Source: Nocardia sp. MH4 (GTDB lineage Bacteria > Actinomycetota > Actinomycetes > Mycobacteriales > Mycobacteriaceae). From it: 64,000 nucleotides of DNA. A program made the translations under genes and the position numbers. Shown here in pieces: positions 56,882-64,000 of this stretch (the stretch's first letter is position 1; the number at the start of each line of letters is the position of its first letter). The DNA lies in contig NZ_LPNR01000111.1 of NCBI RefSeq assembly GCF_019266065.1, forward strand, positions 62,001 to 126,000. Reading direction: 5' to 3'. The notes under the pieces were generated by a model. It worked only from the letters and a program-made list of their open reading frames with translations, was not told the DNA's origin and did no database searches.

Positions 56882-57835
56882 TTATCGTAAATCGTCGATC
56901 GAAACTGGCTGAATTGCTTCTCGCAGGAACTCTGCGAGTTCGCTGAGCGCCAGCGCTGCCTCGGTGACCAGCGCGGCCTGCAGTTGCGCGACATGCCAGA
57001 GGCCGCGGGTTTCGGTGAAGCGGACGTGCACACCCGCGCCACGCAGGGCTGAGACGAGCTGAGTGCACTGGTCGTGCAGGAGTTCGCTCACGTCGACCTG
57101 CACGTAGGTGGGTGGCAGGCCGATCAGGTTTCCGGTGAGCGGGGCGTAGCCCGCGTCGGTGGCGGCGCCGTCGCCGAGGTAGAAGGCGGCGCACGCTTGC
57201 GACCACGCCCGGTTGATCACCAGGTCGCGGCTGCGGCTGGGCACCTGGGTCGGGTCGACCCAGGGCGCGATGAGGCCCAGCGCGGCGGGCGTCATCGCGT
57301 GTCGTTCGATCAGTCGCTGGGCCAGCGCCAGCGACAGACCACCGCCCGCCGAATCGCCGGCGAGGCAGATCTGCTCGGGCCGGTAGCCGACGTTGTCCAC
57401 CAGGTCGAGGAACGCCGCCTCGGCGTCGTCGAGACCGGCGGGCAGCGGATGCTCCGGGGCCAGGCGGTAGTCCAGCGAGTACACCGCGCAGGAGGTCTCC
57501 CTGGCCAGCCGCGCGACCAGCGAACGGTGGGTGGCCAGCGAACCGACGACGTAGCCGCCGCCGTGCAGGTACAGGATCGCGCCCGCGGCGCGCTCCGGCG
57601 GGACCGCCCGGGTACGCGAACCCGGGATGGCGGTCTCGGCGATGACCCGCTCGGCCGGGCGGCCGCCCAGCTGCAGATGCTGCACGACGGAACCGTCGGG
57701 CATCAGCTGCAGCCGGGAGACCACGTCGAGCAGGGCGCGTTGCACCGCGACCGGCAGCCGTGCGTTGAGCGTCACCCGGAACACCGGGTCGAGTACGGCA
57801 CGGGCGATCGGCAGCGGAATCGTGAACTCGCGCAT
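56882..57835 (-). CDS. Alpha/beta hydrolase, hormone-sensitive-lipase (Lip) family
   Basis: 317 residues. LYLHGGGYVVGS is the oxyanion-hole HGGG motif and GDSAGGGLS contains the nucleophile; a late DVSELLHDQ and RGLWHVAQL supply Asp and His. Actinobacterial relatives (LipN, LipH and others) hydrolyse short-chain esters. It sits 24 nt after the SDR gene, suggesting it hydrolyses the ester product of the Baeyer-Villiger enzyme, which is inference. ATG 57835 has AGGAAAACC upstream. Confidence 0.92.
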   Translation of the reverse strand: MREFTIPLPIARAVLDPVFRVTLNARLPVAVQRALLDVVSRLQLMPDGSVVQHLQLGGRPAERVIAETAIPGSRTRAVPPERAAGAILYLHGGGYVVGSLATHRSLVARLARETSCAVYSLDYRLAPEHPLPAGLDDAEAAFLDLVDNVGYRPEQICLAGDSAGGGLSLALAQRLIERHAMTPAALGLIAPWVDPTQVPSRSRDLVINRAWSQACAAFYLGDGAATDAGYAPLTGNLIGLPPTYVQVDVSELLHDQCTQLVSALRGAGVHVRFTETRGLWHVAQLQAALVTEAALALSELAEFLREAIQPVSIDDLR

Positions 57836-57859
57836 GGTTTTCCTACGGGGCTAGTCGCG

Positions 57860-58693
57860 TCAGTGCGGCATGAAGCGGCCGTTGACCACGGCCGAGATCC
57901 GGTTGTACCCCGAAGCGAGGAAGCGCACGCTCACATCGAGCACCTTGGCCTCCCAGCCGATCAGCACGCGCGCGTGCCCCTTGCGCACACCCTCGGTGAT
58001 GGTCTGCGCGGCCATCTCCGGGCTGTGGATCGCCAGGTACTTGTCGAACAGCGAGGCGGTGTTGGCCCCGTCGATGCCCTCGGCGTAGGTGGCGTTGCGG
58101 GCCACCGCGGTCTTGATGCCGCCGGGGTGCACGCAGGTGACCTTGACCGGCGCCTTGGCGATCTTCATCTCCTGGTACAGCGCCTCGGTGAAGCCGCGCA
58201 CCGCGAACTTGGCCGAGTTGTAGGCCGCCTGGCCGGGCACGGTGACCAGGCCGAACAGGCTCGACACGTTGACGACGTGGCCGTCGCCGGACTCGATCAG
58301 CATCGGCAGGAACGCCTTGGTGCCGTTGACGACGCCCCAGAAATCGACGTCCATGATGCGTTCGATGTCTTTGAAGTCGGTCTTGACGACGTCACCGTGG
58401 TAGGCGATGCCGGCGTTGTTGTAGATCTGGTGCACGACGCCGAAGTGCGCCTTCACCGAGTCGGCGTAGAGCAGGAACGCCTCGCGCTCGGCGACGTTGA
58501 GCCGGTCGGCCTTGACCTGCGCGCCCAGTCCCTCGACGATGCGCACGGTCTCGGCCAGGCCCTCGGCGTCGATATCGGACAGCGCCAGCTTGGCGCCACG
58601 GCGAGCCAGGTTCTCGGCGAGCGCGCGGCCGATGCCGGAGCCGGCGCCCGTGATCACACAGACCTTGTTCGTGAAGTAAGCATCTTTGCTCAC
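57860..58693 (-). CDS. SDR-family oxidoreductase
   Basis: 277 residues of the classical SDR type. The cofactor motif TGAGSGIG lies at 15-22, NNAG follows, and the catalytic Ser/Tyr/Lys appear in VNVSSLFG and YNSAKFA. It probably oxidises an alcohol to the ketone used by the neighbouring monooxygenase, or the reverse. GTG 58693 overlaps the BVMO stop as GTGA. Its C-terminus (GYNRISAVVNGRFMPH) is shared with related actinobacterial SDRs beside BVMO genes. Confidence 0.93.
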   Translation of the reverse strand: MSKDAYFTNKVCVITGAGSGIGRALAENLARRGAKLALSDIDAEGLAETVRIVEGLGAQVKADRLNVAEREAFLLYADSVKAHFGVVHQIYNNAGIAYHGDVVKTDFKDIERIMDVDFWGVVNGTKAFLPMLIESGDGHVVNVSSLFGLVTVPGQAAYNSAKFAVRGFTEALYQEMKIAKAPVKVTCVHPGGIKTAVARNATYAEGIDGANTASLFDKYLAIHSPEMAAQTITEGVRKGHARVLIGWEAKVLDVSVRFLASGYNRISAVVNGRFMPH

Positions 58694-60231
58694 TGTGCTG
58701 CCACCACTTTCAGTTCGGTGTCGGAGTCGGTCGAAGAAGTCGTGTCGTAGGCAGCGACATCGAAATTCTTGGTCAGCCTACGGAACTGGAAGGTGAAATC
58801 GGGCCACAGTGTGGTGTTGTTGCCGTGCTTGTCCAGGTACCAGCTGGCGCAGCCGCCGTTCATCCAGACGCTGTCGGCCATCTTCGCCTGCAGTTCGGTG
58901 TTGTACGCGCGCACGGCCTCCGGGCGGACCTCGACGGTGCGCAGGTTCTGCTTGTCGATGGTGGCCAGGGCGTCGGCGACATAGTTGATCTGCGACTCGA
59001 TCATGAACACCATCGAGGTGTGGCCGAGGCCGACGTTCGGGCCGAGCAGGAAGAACATGTTGGGGAAGTTCTCGATGGTCGAGCCCTTGTAGCCGCGCTG
59101 GCCGACCTCGTCGAACTGCTCGGACAGGGTCTGTCCGGTGCGACCGGTGATGGTCTCGAAGGCCGGGGAGTCGGTGACGTGGAAGCCGGTGGCCACGATC
59201 AGCGCGTCGATCTCGCGCTCGGTGCCGTCCTTGGTGACGATCGAGCCGGCCTTGACCTCGGCGATGCCCTCGGTGATCACCTCGACGTTGTCGCGGTCGA
59301 TCGCCGGGTAGTACTCGTTGGAGATCAACATGCGCTTGCAGCCGATGCGGTAGTTCGGGGTGACCTTGGCGCGCTTGATCGGGTCGCGGACCTCGGCCAG
59401 CAGCTTGCCGCGAGAGATGGTCTCGAAGATCTTCATCAGCGCGGGGTACTTGGCCAGGCCGACGACCTGGGTCTCGCGGGCGGCGTAGATGGCCGCGCGG
59501 GACAGGCGCTGCACGCCCGGAATGTACTTGAACGCCAGGCGTTCCGGCAGGAAGTACGGGCGGTCCATGCGCGGCAGCAGCCACGGCGCGGTGCGCTGGT
59601 AGAGGTCGAGGTGGGCGACCTTGCCCGCGATGGCGGGCACGATCTGGATGGCCGAGGCGCCGGTGCCGATCACCGCGACGCGCTTGCCCGCGAGCTCGAC
59701 GCTGTGGTCCCAGCGGGCCGAGTGGAAGATCTCGCCCTCGAACTCGTTGATGCCCTTGATGTCGGGCAGCGACGGCTCACACAGGGCGCCGACCGCGGAG
59801 ACCACGGTGTCGGCGGTGAAGTCGCCCTTGCTGGTGGTGATGTCCCAGCGGGCGGTCTCGGCGTTCCAGCGCATGCCCAGCACATCGCAGTCGAACAGGT
59901 GCTTGTCCAGCACATTGTTCTGCTCGGCGACCTTGCGGATGTAGGCCTGGATCTCGCCCTGCTTGGAGAACGAGCGCGACCAGTCCGGGTTCAGCGCGAA
60001 CGAGTAGGAGTACAGGTGCGACGGCACGTCGCACGCGGCGCCGGGGTAGGTGTTGTCCCGCCAGGTGCCGCCGACATCGCTGCCGCGCTCCAGGACGAGG
60101 AAATCCTCGCGGCCTTGCTGGCGCAGCCGGATGGCCATTCCGAGGCCCGCGAACCCACTGCCGACGATGATCGTCTTGACGTGGCGGGCGGCACGGTCGG
60201 CGACAACTTTGTCTGTAACCTTGCGACTCAT
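58690..60231 (-). CDS. Flavin-containing Baeyer-Villiger monooxygenase
   Basis: 513 residues. FAD motif GSGFAG (24-29), the BVMO fingerprint FEGEIFHSARWDH (Phe164, Gly166, His170, Trp174) and NADPH motif GTGASA (189-194) are complete. It inserts oxygen next to a ketone, giving an ester or lactone. ATG 60231 is leaderless by the -10 TAGTCT 7 nt upstream and -35 TTGACT with a 17-bp spacer. It leads the SDR-esterase operon and is opposed by a TetR gene sharing two operators. Confidence 0.95.
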   Translation of the reverse strand: MSRKVTDKVVADRAARHVKTIIVGSGFAGLGMAIRLRQQGREDFLVLERGSDVGGTWRDNTYPGAACDVPSHLYSYSFALNPDWSRSFSKQGEIQAYIRKVAEQNNVLDKHLFDCDVLGMRWNAETARWDITTSKGDFTADTVVSAVGALCEPSLPDIKGINEFEGEIFHSARWDHSVELAGKRVAVIGTGASAIQIVPAIAGKVAHLDLYQRTAPWLLPRMDRPYFLPERLAFKYIPGVQRLSRAAIYAARETQVVGLAKYPALMKIFETISRGKLLAEVRDPIKRAKVTPNYRIGCKRMLISNEYYPAIDRDNVEVITEGIAEVKAGSIVTKDGTEREIDALIVATGFHVTDSPAFETITGRTGQTLSEQFDEVGQRGYKGSTIENFPNMFFLLGPNVGLGHTSMVFMIESQINYVADALATIDKQNLRTVEVRPEAVRAYNTELQAKMADSVWMNGGCASWYLDKHGNNTTLWPDFTFQFRRLTKNFDVAAYDTTSSTDSDTELKVVAAQ

Positions 60232-60238
60232 GTAATGC

Positions 60239-60267
60239 AGACTACGTTCTTATTGAGCCGGAGTCAA
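60239..60267 (-). promoter_or_regulatory. Promoter of the BVMO operon
   Basis: On the minus strand TTGACT (60267-60262), a 17-bp spacer and TAGTCT (60244-60239), then 7 nt to ATG 60231. It is a consensus-like promoter with leaderless start. Confidence 0.65.
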
Positions 60268-60269
60268 CA
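60251..60269. promoter_or_regulatory. Secondary (imperfect) TetR operator
   Basis: TATTGAGCC-G-GAGTCAACA matches itself at 6 of 9 positions and resembles the main operator 21 bp away. It covers the -35 and spacer of the BVMO promoter. Confidence 0.45.
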
Positions 60270-60271
60270 GC

Positions 60272-60290
60272 TATTGAACCAGGTTCAGTA
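60272..60290. promoter_or_regulatory. Main TetR operator
   Basis: TATTGAACC-A-GGTTCAGTA pairs at 8 of 9 positions. It covers the likely -35 (TTGAAC, 60274-60279) of the TetR gene. Confidence 0.65.
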
Positions 60291-60295
60291 GTGGC

Positions 60296-60301
60296 TAGGA
60301 T
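60296..60301 (+). promoter_or_regulatory. Predicted leaderless -10 (TAGGAT) of the TetR gene
   Basis: TAGGAT ends 7 nt before GTG 60309, with TTGAAC 16 bp upstream as -35. Confidence 0.55.
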
Positions 60302-60308
60302 GGACGAC

Positions 60309-60935
60309 GTGAGTATCAGGAGTTCCGGCGAGACCAAGCGTGTCCGGCTCAGCCCCGAGGAGCGGCGGCTGCAGCTGATCACCCTGGGCGCCGAGATGCT
60401 GGCCGAGCGATCGCTCGAGGACATCTCGGTCGACGACATCGCCAAGCAGGCCGGCATCTCGCGGGGGTTGCTGTTCCACTACTTCGCCTCCAAGCAGGAG
60501 TTCCACGAGGCGATCGCCCGGCACGTGAGCGCCGAGTTCTTCGCGGCCGTCACCCCCAATCGCGAGCTGTCGCTGTTCGACATGCTGCGCGACTCGATCG
60601 AGCGGTTCGTCGACTACGCCACCGAGCACTCCGCGTCCTACCGCTCCGTGCTGCGCGGGCCCGCCAGCATCACCCCCGACCTCCTCGACTACGTCAACGA
60701 AACCCGCGGCGCCATCGCCGATCTCATCGTCAGCGAGCTTCCCCTACCCCCCGACGACCCCGACCTCGCCCGCCTCACCCTCGCCATCCGCGGCTGGATC
60801 GCCTTCGTCGAGGAAACCATCCTCACCTGGATGACCGAAAAGCCCATCACTCGAGAACAATTGGTTGACCTACTCGTCGAATCCCTCCCCGCCCTGGCCT
60901 TGAGTCCAGCCCTCATCGCCGCGCTGCAGGGCTGA
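60309..60935 (+). CDS. TetR-family regulator of the BVMO operon
   Basis: 208 residues from GTG 60309 (VSIRSSGETKRVRL). The HTH is ISVDDIAKQAGISRGLLFHYFASKQEF, and the C-terminal ligand domain is of the TetR_C_13/FadR-like type with mostly helical, hydrophobic segments. Divergent placement with shared operators indicates it represses both itself and the BVMO-SDR-esterase operon; a ketone or acyl compound is the probable inducer. The frame start at 60291 lies upstream of the -10 and is rejected. Confidence 0.92.
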   Translation: MSIRSSGETKRVRLSPEERRLQLITLGAEMLAERSLEDISVDDIAKQAGISRGLLFHYFASKQEFHEAIARHVSAEFFAAVTPNRELSLFDMLRDSIERFVDYATEHSASYRSVLRGPASITPDLLDYVNETRGAIADLIVSELPLPPDDPDLARLTLAIRGWIAFVEETILTWMTEKPITREQLVDLLVESLPALALSPALIAALQG

Positions 60936-60982
60936 GTCTGCCGTTCGGTGCTGACTGACACGCGCGGTCCCGCGACTGGATT

Positions 60983-61471
60983 CTATTGGCCGCGGAACTC
61001 GAGATGGACTATGTGCACGTTGGCGGTGCGCTCGTCGATGACGACAGCGCGGATCATCGAGTCGCCTTCCTTCGACACGAACATATCCTGGGCTTCCTTC
61101 GCGTGAGGCGAAGTCGAAAGCGGTGGTCCGGCAATTATTTCACGGTTGGCAGCCGAGACGCCTTCCGTGAATGGCTTGGAAAATTTCGACTCGTTCAACA
61201 TCCAGGTCAGGTCGGCGGGGGAGACTTCCACGGCCAGTTTGAAATTCGGATCGCGGTGGTAGTCGTCTCTGGCTAGCAGCACTTTCGCGCCCGACGGTAG
61301 CTGCCAGTCGCCGAATTCGAGGGCAGCCTGAGTCAAGGCGGGGCCCTGCAGGGGGTGCGACTCGTCGTTCGCTGTGCTGTGCCCAAGCGAGGTGCAACCG
61401 GTTCCGGCAACGACTCCCACGACGGCAGTGGTGAGGAAGAAAACTTGGACCGTTCTCTTGTGAAATGTCAT
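60983..61471 (-). CDS. Lipoprotein of the ESX-type cassette
   Basis: 162 residues. The signal peptide ends in the lipobox-like VAGTGC (Cys26), anchoring it outside the membrane. The mature part has beta-rich stretches (FKLAVEVSPADLTWML; MIRAVVIDERTANVHIVHLEF) and an exposed acidic DDYHRDPN loop. The family is not recognised. ATG 61471 follows GGAG at 8 nt. It is third in an operon with two unusual genes (gaps 38 and 63 nt); an anchored chaperone, receptor or immunity role is possible but unproven. Confidence 0.72.
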   Translation of the reverse strand: MTFHKRTVQVFFLTTAVVGVVAGTGCTSLGHSTANDESHPLQGPALTQAALEFGDWQLPSGAKVLLARDDYHRDPNFKLAVEVSPADLTWMLNESKFSKPFTEGVSAANREIIAGPPLSTSPHAKEAQDMFVSKEGDSMIRAVVIDERTANVHIVHLEFRGQ

Positions 61472-61509
61472 TCCAACTTCTCCGTTGGGCTGGCTACAAT
61501 CTTGCGGAA

Positions 61510-62190
61510 CTATCTGTTGGGTGGAAGGTTGATGTCCCCTTCTTGGGGGAGGTCGCCCTCGAACTTGTATATCCAGGATGATCCGAACTGATTGAACTCC
61601 TTGGCCAGACCAGCTGTGTGGAGTGAGCCGAGCTGCGCATCGGTGACTTTGACTCCCTGAATTACGGTGCTCTTGGTTCCGTCCCAATTGTACCGGTCGA
61701 ACATGTGAACGACATATTCCATTAGAATGTGAGGTTGAGCGCCACTCGACGGCGTGATTGTGACTACTCCGGTCACGGATATCTCGACTGCGGCCATGCC
61801 GAGAAACCAGTCCTCGCACTCTTCCTGTGAGATTGCGAAGTCCGCCCAATCTACAAAAAGCTCAATGGGCTTGTTATGGTTAGTCGGATCTTTGGAAAGT
61901 GTCACGATCTTATCTGTGATGAGGAAGTCTATGTATTTCTTTACACTGGGAACGTCCTTCATGACTTCGGTTGGGTCGATCCACATGTCATCGCCGGAGT
62001 TGCCGAGGTAGTGGCGCATTCCGCGGGCTGCATTGTGTAGTCCGGCGAAATCGGCGACTAGCTGTGCGTCCCACGCGAACCGGAAGTACATGAGGTCGTC
62101 GAACCGGCTGAGGATTCGTTGTGAGCCGTGTGCTCCGGCTCCAGGGTCGGTTGTCGGGTGTGGCGGCATCGGTGCGATCTGTGGTGTCAT
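61510..62190 (-). CDS. Hypothetical protein of the ESX-type cassette
   Basis: 226 residues with no signal peptide. A Pro-rich start is followed by a mixed domain: RFDDLMYFRFAWDAQLV, FVDWADFAISQEECEDWFLGMAA, then a C-terminal DRYNWDGTKSTVI and TDAQLGSLHTAGLAKEF, which look like a folded enzyme or binding domain but match nothing I can name. Base composition is far more AT-rich than the rest of the window (at 61861-61920, 25 of 60 bases are G or C). ATG 62190 follows GGGGGAGG. It may be an effector or partner of the upstream substrate. Confidence 0.72.
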   Translation of the reverse strand: MTPQIAPMPPHPTTDPGAGAHGSQRILSRFDDLMYFRFAWDAQLVADFAGLHNAARGMRHYLGNSGDDMWIDPTEVMKDVPSVKKYIDFLITDKIVTLSKDPTNHNKPIELFVDWADFAISQEECEDWFLGMAAVEISVTGVVTITPSSGAQPHILMEYVVHMFDRYNWDGTKSTVIQGVKVTDAQLGSLHTAGLAKEFNQFGSSWIYKFEGDLPQEGDINLPPNR

Positions 62191-62253
62191 CGTAGTCCTC
62201 CCCCGTGAGCTAGCGCTGCTTATCGAGCCGTGTGATCGTCCCAGTCGGCAATC

Positions 62254-63363
62254 TCAGGTGCGATTGTCGACACCCTCCTCCCACCACACCGTGTTCCCGA
62301 TGCCAAACCTCCGCGAACCCGGATCTGCCTCGACCTTGTCCGGAATTTCGAAGTCGCTGGCGCTAAAGACCGGGGCGGCGCGTCCGGGTGAATAGTCCAA
62401 GGCTGTCGTCAGCTTTTCGATGACAACGGTGATCGCATTCTTTCGAGTATCGGCGGCCGCCTTCAACTCATCTGCGGCAGCGGTAACCTGGGACTTCAGA
62501 TCAGCGGGCATCGGGTTTTTCACCTGACCGGCCCAGGCACCGAGTGGGAATGACGCTTCTTGGTAGGTGATGCTGTTCAATATTCTGCTGGTGAGATCCG
62601 TCGCCTGGTTGTAGACGAGACGTTCGAGGCACATGCCCCCGTTCTCGACGATCTTCGCCGTGGTTTCCAAGTCGGTGCTGCGCACACTCATCGTATTCCC
62701 GAGGGTCCCGGATGTCGTGGTGAACGACTGAGCGGCTTCACCGGACCACTCCGAGGCCAGCCATGTGGACCCGTTCGTGACATTCTGGGCGGCGACATAG
62801 TCGTTGGTGCCGAGCATGGCGATTCGTCTCCCGATGGTCTCGACTGATTCCCAATCCGCTAGCAGGGGGGTGAGGTATTCCTCGGTCGGTTTGATGCCTA
62901 TCGCGACGCTCAGCGGCTCGTCGTACGGAGACAGCTGTGAGATGGTCGATGTCAGAAGCTGTTTCAAGGTGTACTGATCCTCGCCGACGTCCGGGAGGCT
63001 AGGTAGCTGGACTCCGCCGAACCGGGTGGCACCAGTAGTGTTGGATTCTCCTCCGGCGGAGTCTGTTGTCGCGGCGAGGTCGGCCGCGGTTCCGTCATCC
63101 GTAGTCCGGTACGAGGTCGCCGCGGTGGACAGGTTCGAGCCGAGCGTGCCCATTGCGGTGGTGTCCGATTGCAGGGCTGCGGAATGCGCGGCCCGGAAAT
63201 TTTCCAGCGGCGTCGCGAGGTCTGCGATGAGTCCCGACGCACCTGCTGGCAACGCGATCGCAGCGTTGAATCGGGCGGCGTTCGATGATGCGTTCGCCGC
63301 GATGTCCTGCAGGTCGAGCTTGAATCCCTGGAGTCGGGATACGTCAACCGCCAAGTCGTTCAC
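62254..63363 (-). CDS. EspC/WXG100-like type VII secretion substrate
   Basis: 369 residues. Residues 1-92 resemble the EspC-type ESX domain (helical hairpin), closing with Tyr85-x3-Asp89 (YRTTD), the YxxxD/E type VII export signal. A linker and a second helical module (about 160-330) contain Trp206-Ser-Gly208, a WxG turn. A short C-terminal part ends GIGNTVWWEEG. GTG 63363 follows GGAGG at 4 nt. It heads an operon with two hypotheticals; no ESX core genes are in the window, so export would use a system elsewhere. Confidence 0.8.
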   Translation of the reverse strand: MNDLAVDVSRLQGFKLDLQDIAANASSNAARFNAAIALPAGASGLIADLATPLENFRAAHSAALQSDTTAMGTLGSNLSTAATSYRTTDDGTAADLAATTDSAGGESNTTGATRFGGVQLPSLPDVGEDQYTLKQLLTSTISQLSPYDEPLSVAIGIKPTEEYLTPLLADWESVETIGRRIAMLGTNDYVAAQNVTNGSTWLASEWSGEAAQSFTTTSGTLGNTMSVRSTDLETTAKIVENGGMCLERLVYNQATDLTSRILNSITYQEASFPLGAWAGQVKNPMPADLKSQVTAAADELKAAADTRKNAITVVIEKLTTALDYSPGRAAPVFSASDFEIPDKVEADPGSRRFGIGNTVWWEEGVDNRT

Positions 63364-63511
63364 AGTGCCTCCGAGGCGTCTCGGCCGGCACGGTGCCACG
63401 TGTAACCACCGGTCGCCGGACCGTAGAGGCGAGATTGAATTGTGTTGTATCGCAATGACACCGGCCCACCCCCATGGATCTTCTCGGGGGGATACTAACC
63501 GACGTTCGGGG

Positions 63512-64000
63512 TCAGTCGGAGGTCTTGGGGCGGGCGCGGAAGTGGGCTCGTTCGCCTTGTTTGCCGAAGAGGCTGAGGAATTCGACGGGGTGGTCGTCGG
63601 CGGCGCCGAACCAGTGCGGGATGTGGGTGTCGAATTCGGCGGCTTCGCCGGGGGTGAGGACGATGTCGTTGTCGCCGAGAATCAGGCGCAGGCGGCCGTT
63701 GAGGACATAGAGCCATTCGTAGCCCTCGTGGACCTGGGGCTCCTCGGGTCGGTTGCGGGCGTTGGGGGCGATGATCATCTTGAAGGCCTGGATGCCGCCC
63801 GCCCGCTTGGTCAGCGGGAGCATCGTCATGCCGTGGCGGGTGACCGGGCGCAGGTGGATGCGCGGGTCGCCGGTGGGCGGGGCGTCGACGAGTTCGTCGA
63901 GGGTGACGCCGTGGGCTTTGGCCAGGGGGAGCAGGAGTTCGAGGGTGGGTTTGCGGTCGCCCGACTCGAGGCGCGACAGGGTGCTCACCGAGATGCCGGT
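63512..64000 (-). CDS. XRE-family regulator with C-terminal cupin domain (5' part cut by window edge)
   Basis: At least 162 residues are visible, with the start beyond base 64000. The end of an HTH_3 domain is seen (GISVSTLSRLESGDRKPT, then LLLPLAKAHGVTLDELV), followed by a cupin_2 barrel (HEGYEWLYVLNGRLRLILGD; LTPGEAAEFDTHIPHWFGA). The class senses a small molecule in the cupin and often controls adjacent genes. It lies 148 bp ahead of the ESX-type cassette on the same strand, so it may or may not control it. Confidence 0.9.
   Translation of the reverse strand, partial: TGISVSTLSRLESGDRKPTLELLLPLAKAHGVTLDELVDAPPTGDPRIHLRPVTRHGMTMLPLTKRAGGIQAFKMIIAPNARNRPEEPQVHEGYEWLYVLNGRLRLILGDNDIVLTPGEAAEFDTHIPHWFGAADDHPVEFLSLFGKQGERAHFRARPKTSD

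Noticed and set aside
63460..63495. C/G-run hairpin between the XRE and ESX-cassette genes as terminator
   Set aside because: Only a six-pair stem of C against G with an 11-base loop; not convincing.
1..64000. CRISPR arrays, tRNA/rRNA genes, insertion sequences, prophage genes
   Set aside because: No regularly spaced repeats, cloverleaf sequences, transposase motifs or integrase motifs were found on reading both strands by eye; a covariance-model scan was not possible.

Overview
The window is a high-GC actinobacterial chromosome segment. Gene order closely follows the Mycobacterium tuberculosis Rv1187-Rv1239 neighbourhood: pruA, fadD36, dapD, dapE, LOG, fadD6, folP2, gpgS, sigE-rseA-htrA-tatB, glgC/glgM, tag, mrp, the MgtE-N protein and corA. 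Extra genes (MpaB-type oxygenases, cutinase, BVMO, many TetR/PadR regulators, EspC-type ESX substrates) point to Nocardiaceae, most likely Nocardia. This is inferred from synteny and style; there is no rRNA or other species marker. No tRNA, rRNA, IS element, phage or CRISPR array was seen.

Layout. 1-9 kb: the tail of a Ser/Thr kinase, P5C dehydrogenase (pruA), a secreted serine-hydrolase-like protein, an MpaB oxygenase, an acyl-CoA ligase, a molybdopterin protein behind a perfect palindrome, and an ECF41 sigma factor coupled to an FAD oxidoreductase. 9-16.6 kb: lysine/peptidoglycan precursor synthesis (dapD, dapE), two LOG enzymes, fadD6, folP2 and gpgS. 16.6-20.5 kb: a TetR/membrane-protein pair, an XdhC-like protein, a hypothetical and an HTH protein. 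20.7-24.8 kb: the envelope-stress operon sigE-rseA-htrA-tatB with a rich promoter region, then an O-methyltransferase. 24.8-27.3 kb: divergent glgC and glgM. 27.3-33.7 kb: an rRNA-methyltransferase-like gene, a DUF3117 peptide, tag, a DivIVA-like protein, mrp, two tandem lytic transglycosylases and a DUF1003 protein. 33.7-41 kb: MgtE-N protein, CoA-ester lyase, two small proteins, corA, PHP phosphoesterase and an FAD enzyme. 41.4-47.5 kb: malic enzyme, an orphan ribbon-helix-helix protein, a complete osmoprotectant ABC importer and a second binding lipoprotein. 47.6-54.9 kb: a triplicated-domain lipoprotein, a glycine-zipper protein, a PadR-MFS pair, a cutinase, a membrane sulfite-oxidase-fold protein and a small membrane protein. 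55-60.9 kb: a lipid-oxidation cluster (FadD15-like ligase, esterase, SDR, BVMO) with a divergent TetR. 61-63.4 kb: an AT-richer three-gene cassette with a YxxxD-bearing ESX-type substrate, preceded by a partial XRE-cupin regulator.

The genes fall into cell-envelope building (dapD/dapE, transglycosylases, gpgS/glgC/glgM, tatB), envelope stress (sigE regulon) and lipid or cutin use (FadD6, FadD36, FadD15, cutinase, esterase, BVMO). Two features run through the window. At least 17 genes have TAnnnT exactly 6 or 7 nt before an ATG/GTG, the signature of leaderless transcription. Seven operator-like palindromes sit in front of regulated genes. The best candidate for an undescribed system is the ESX-type cassette at 60983-63363.
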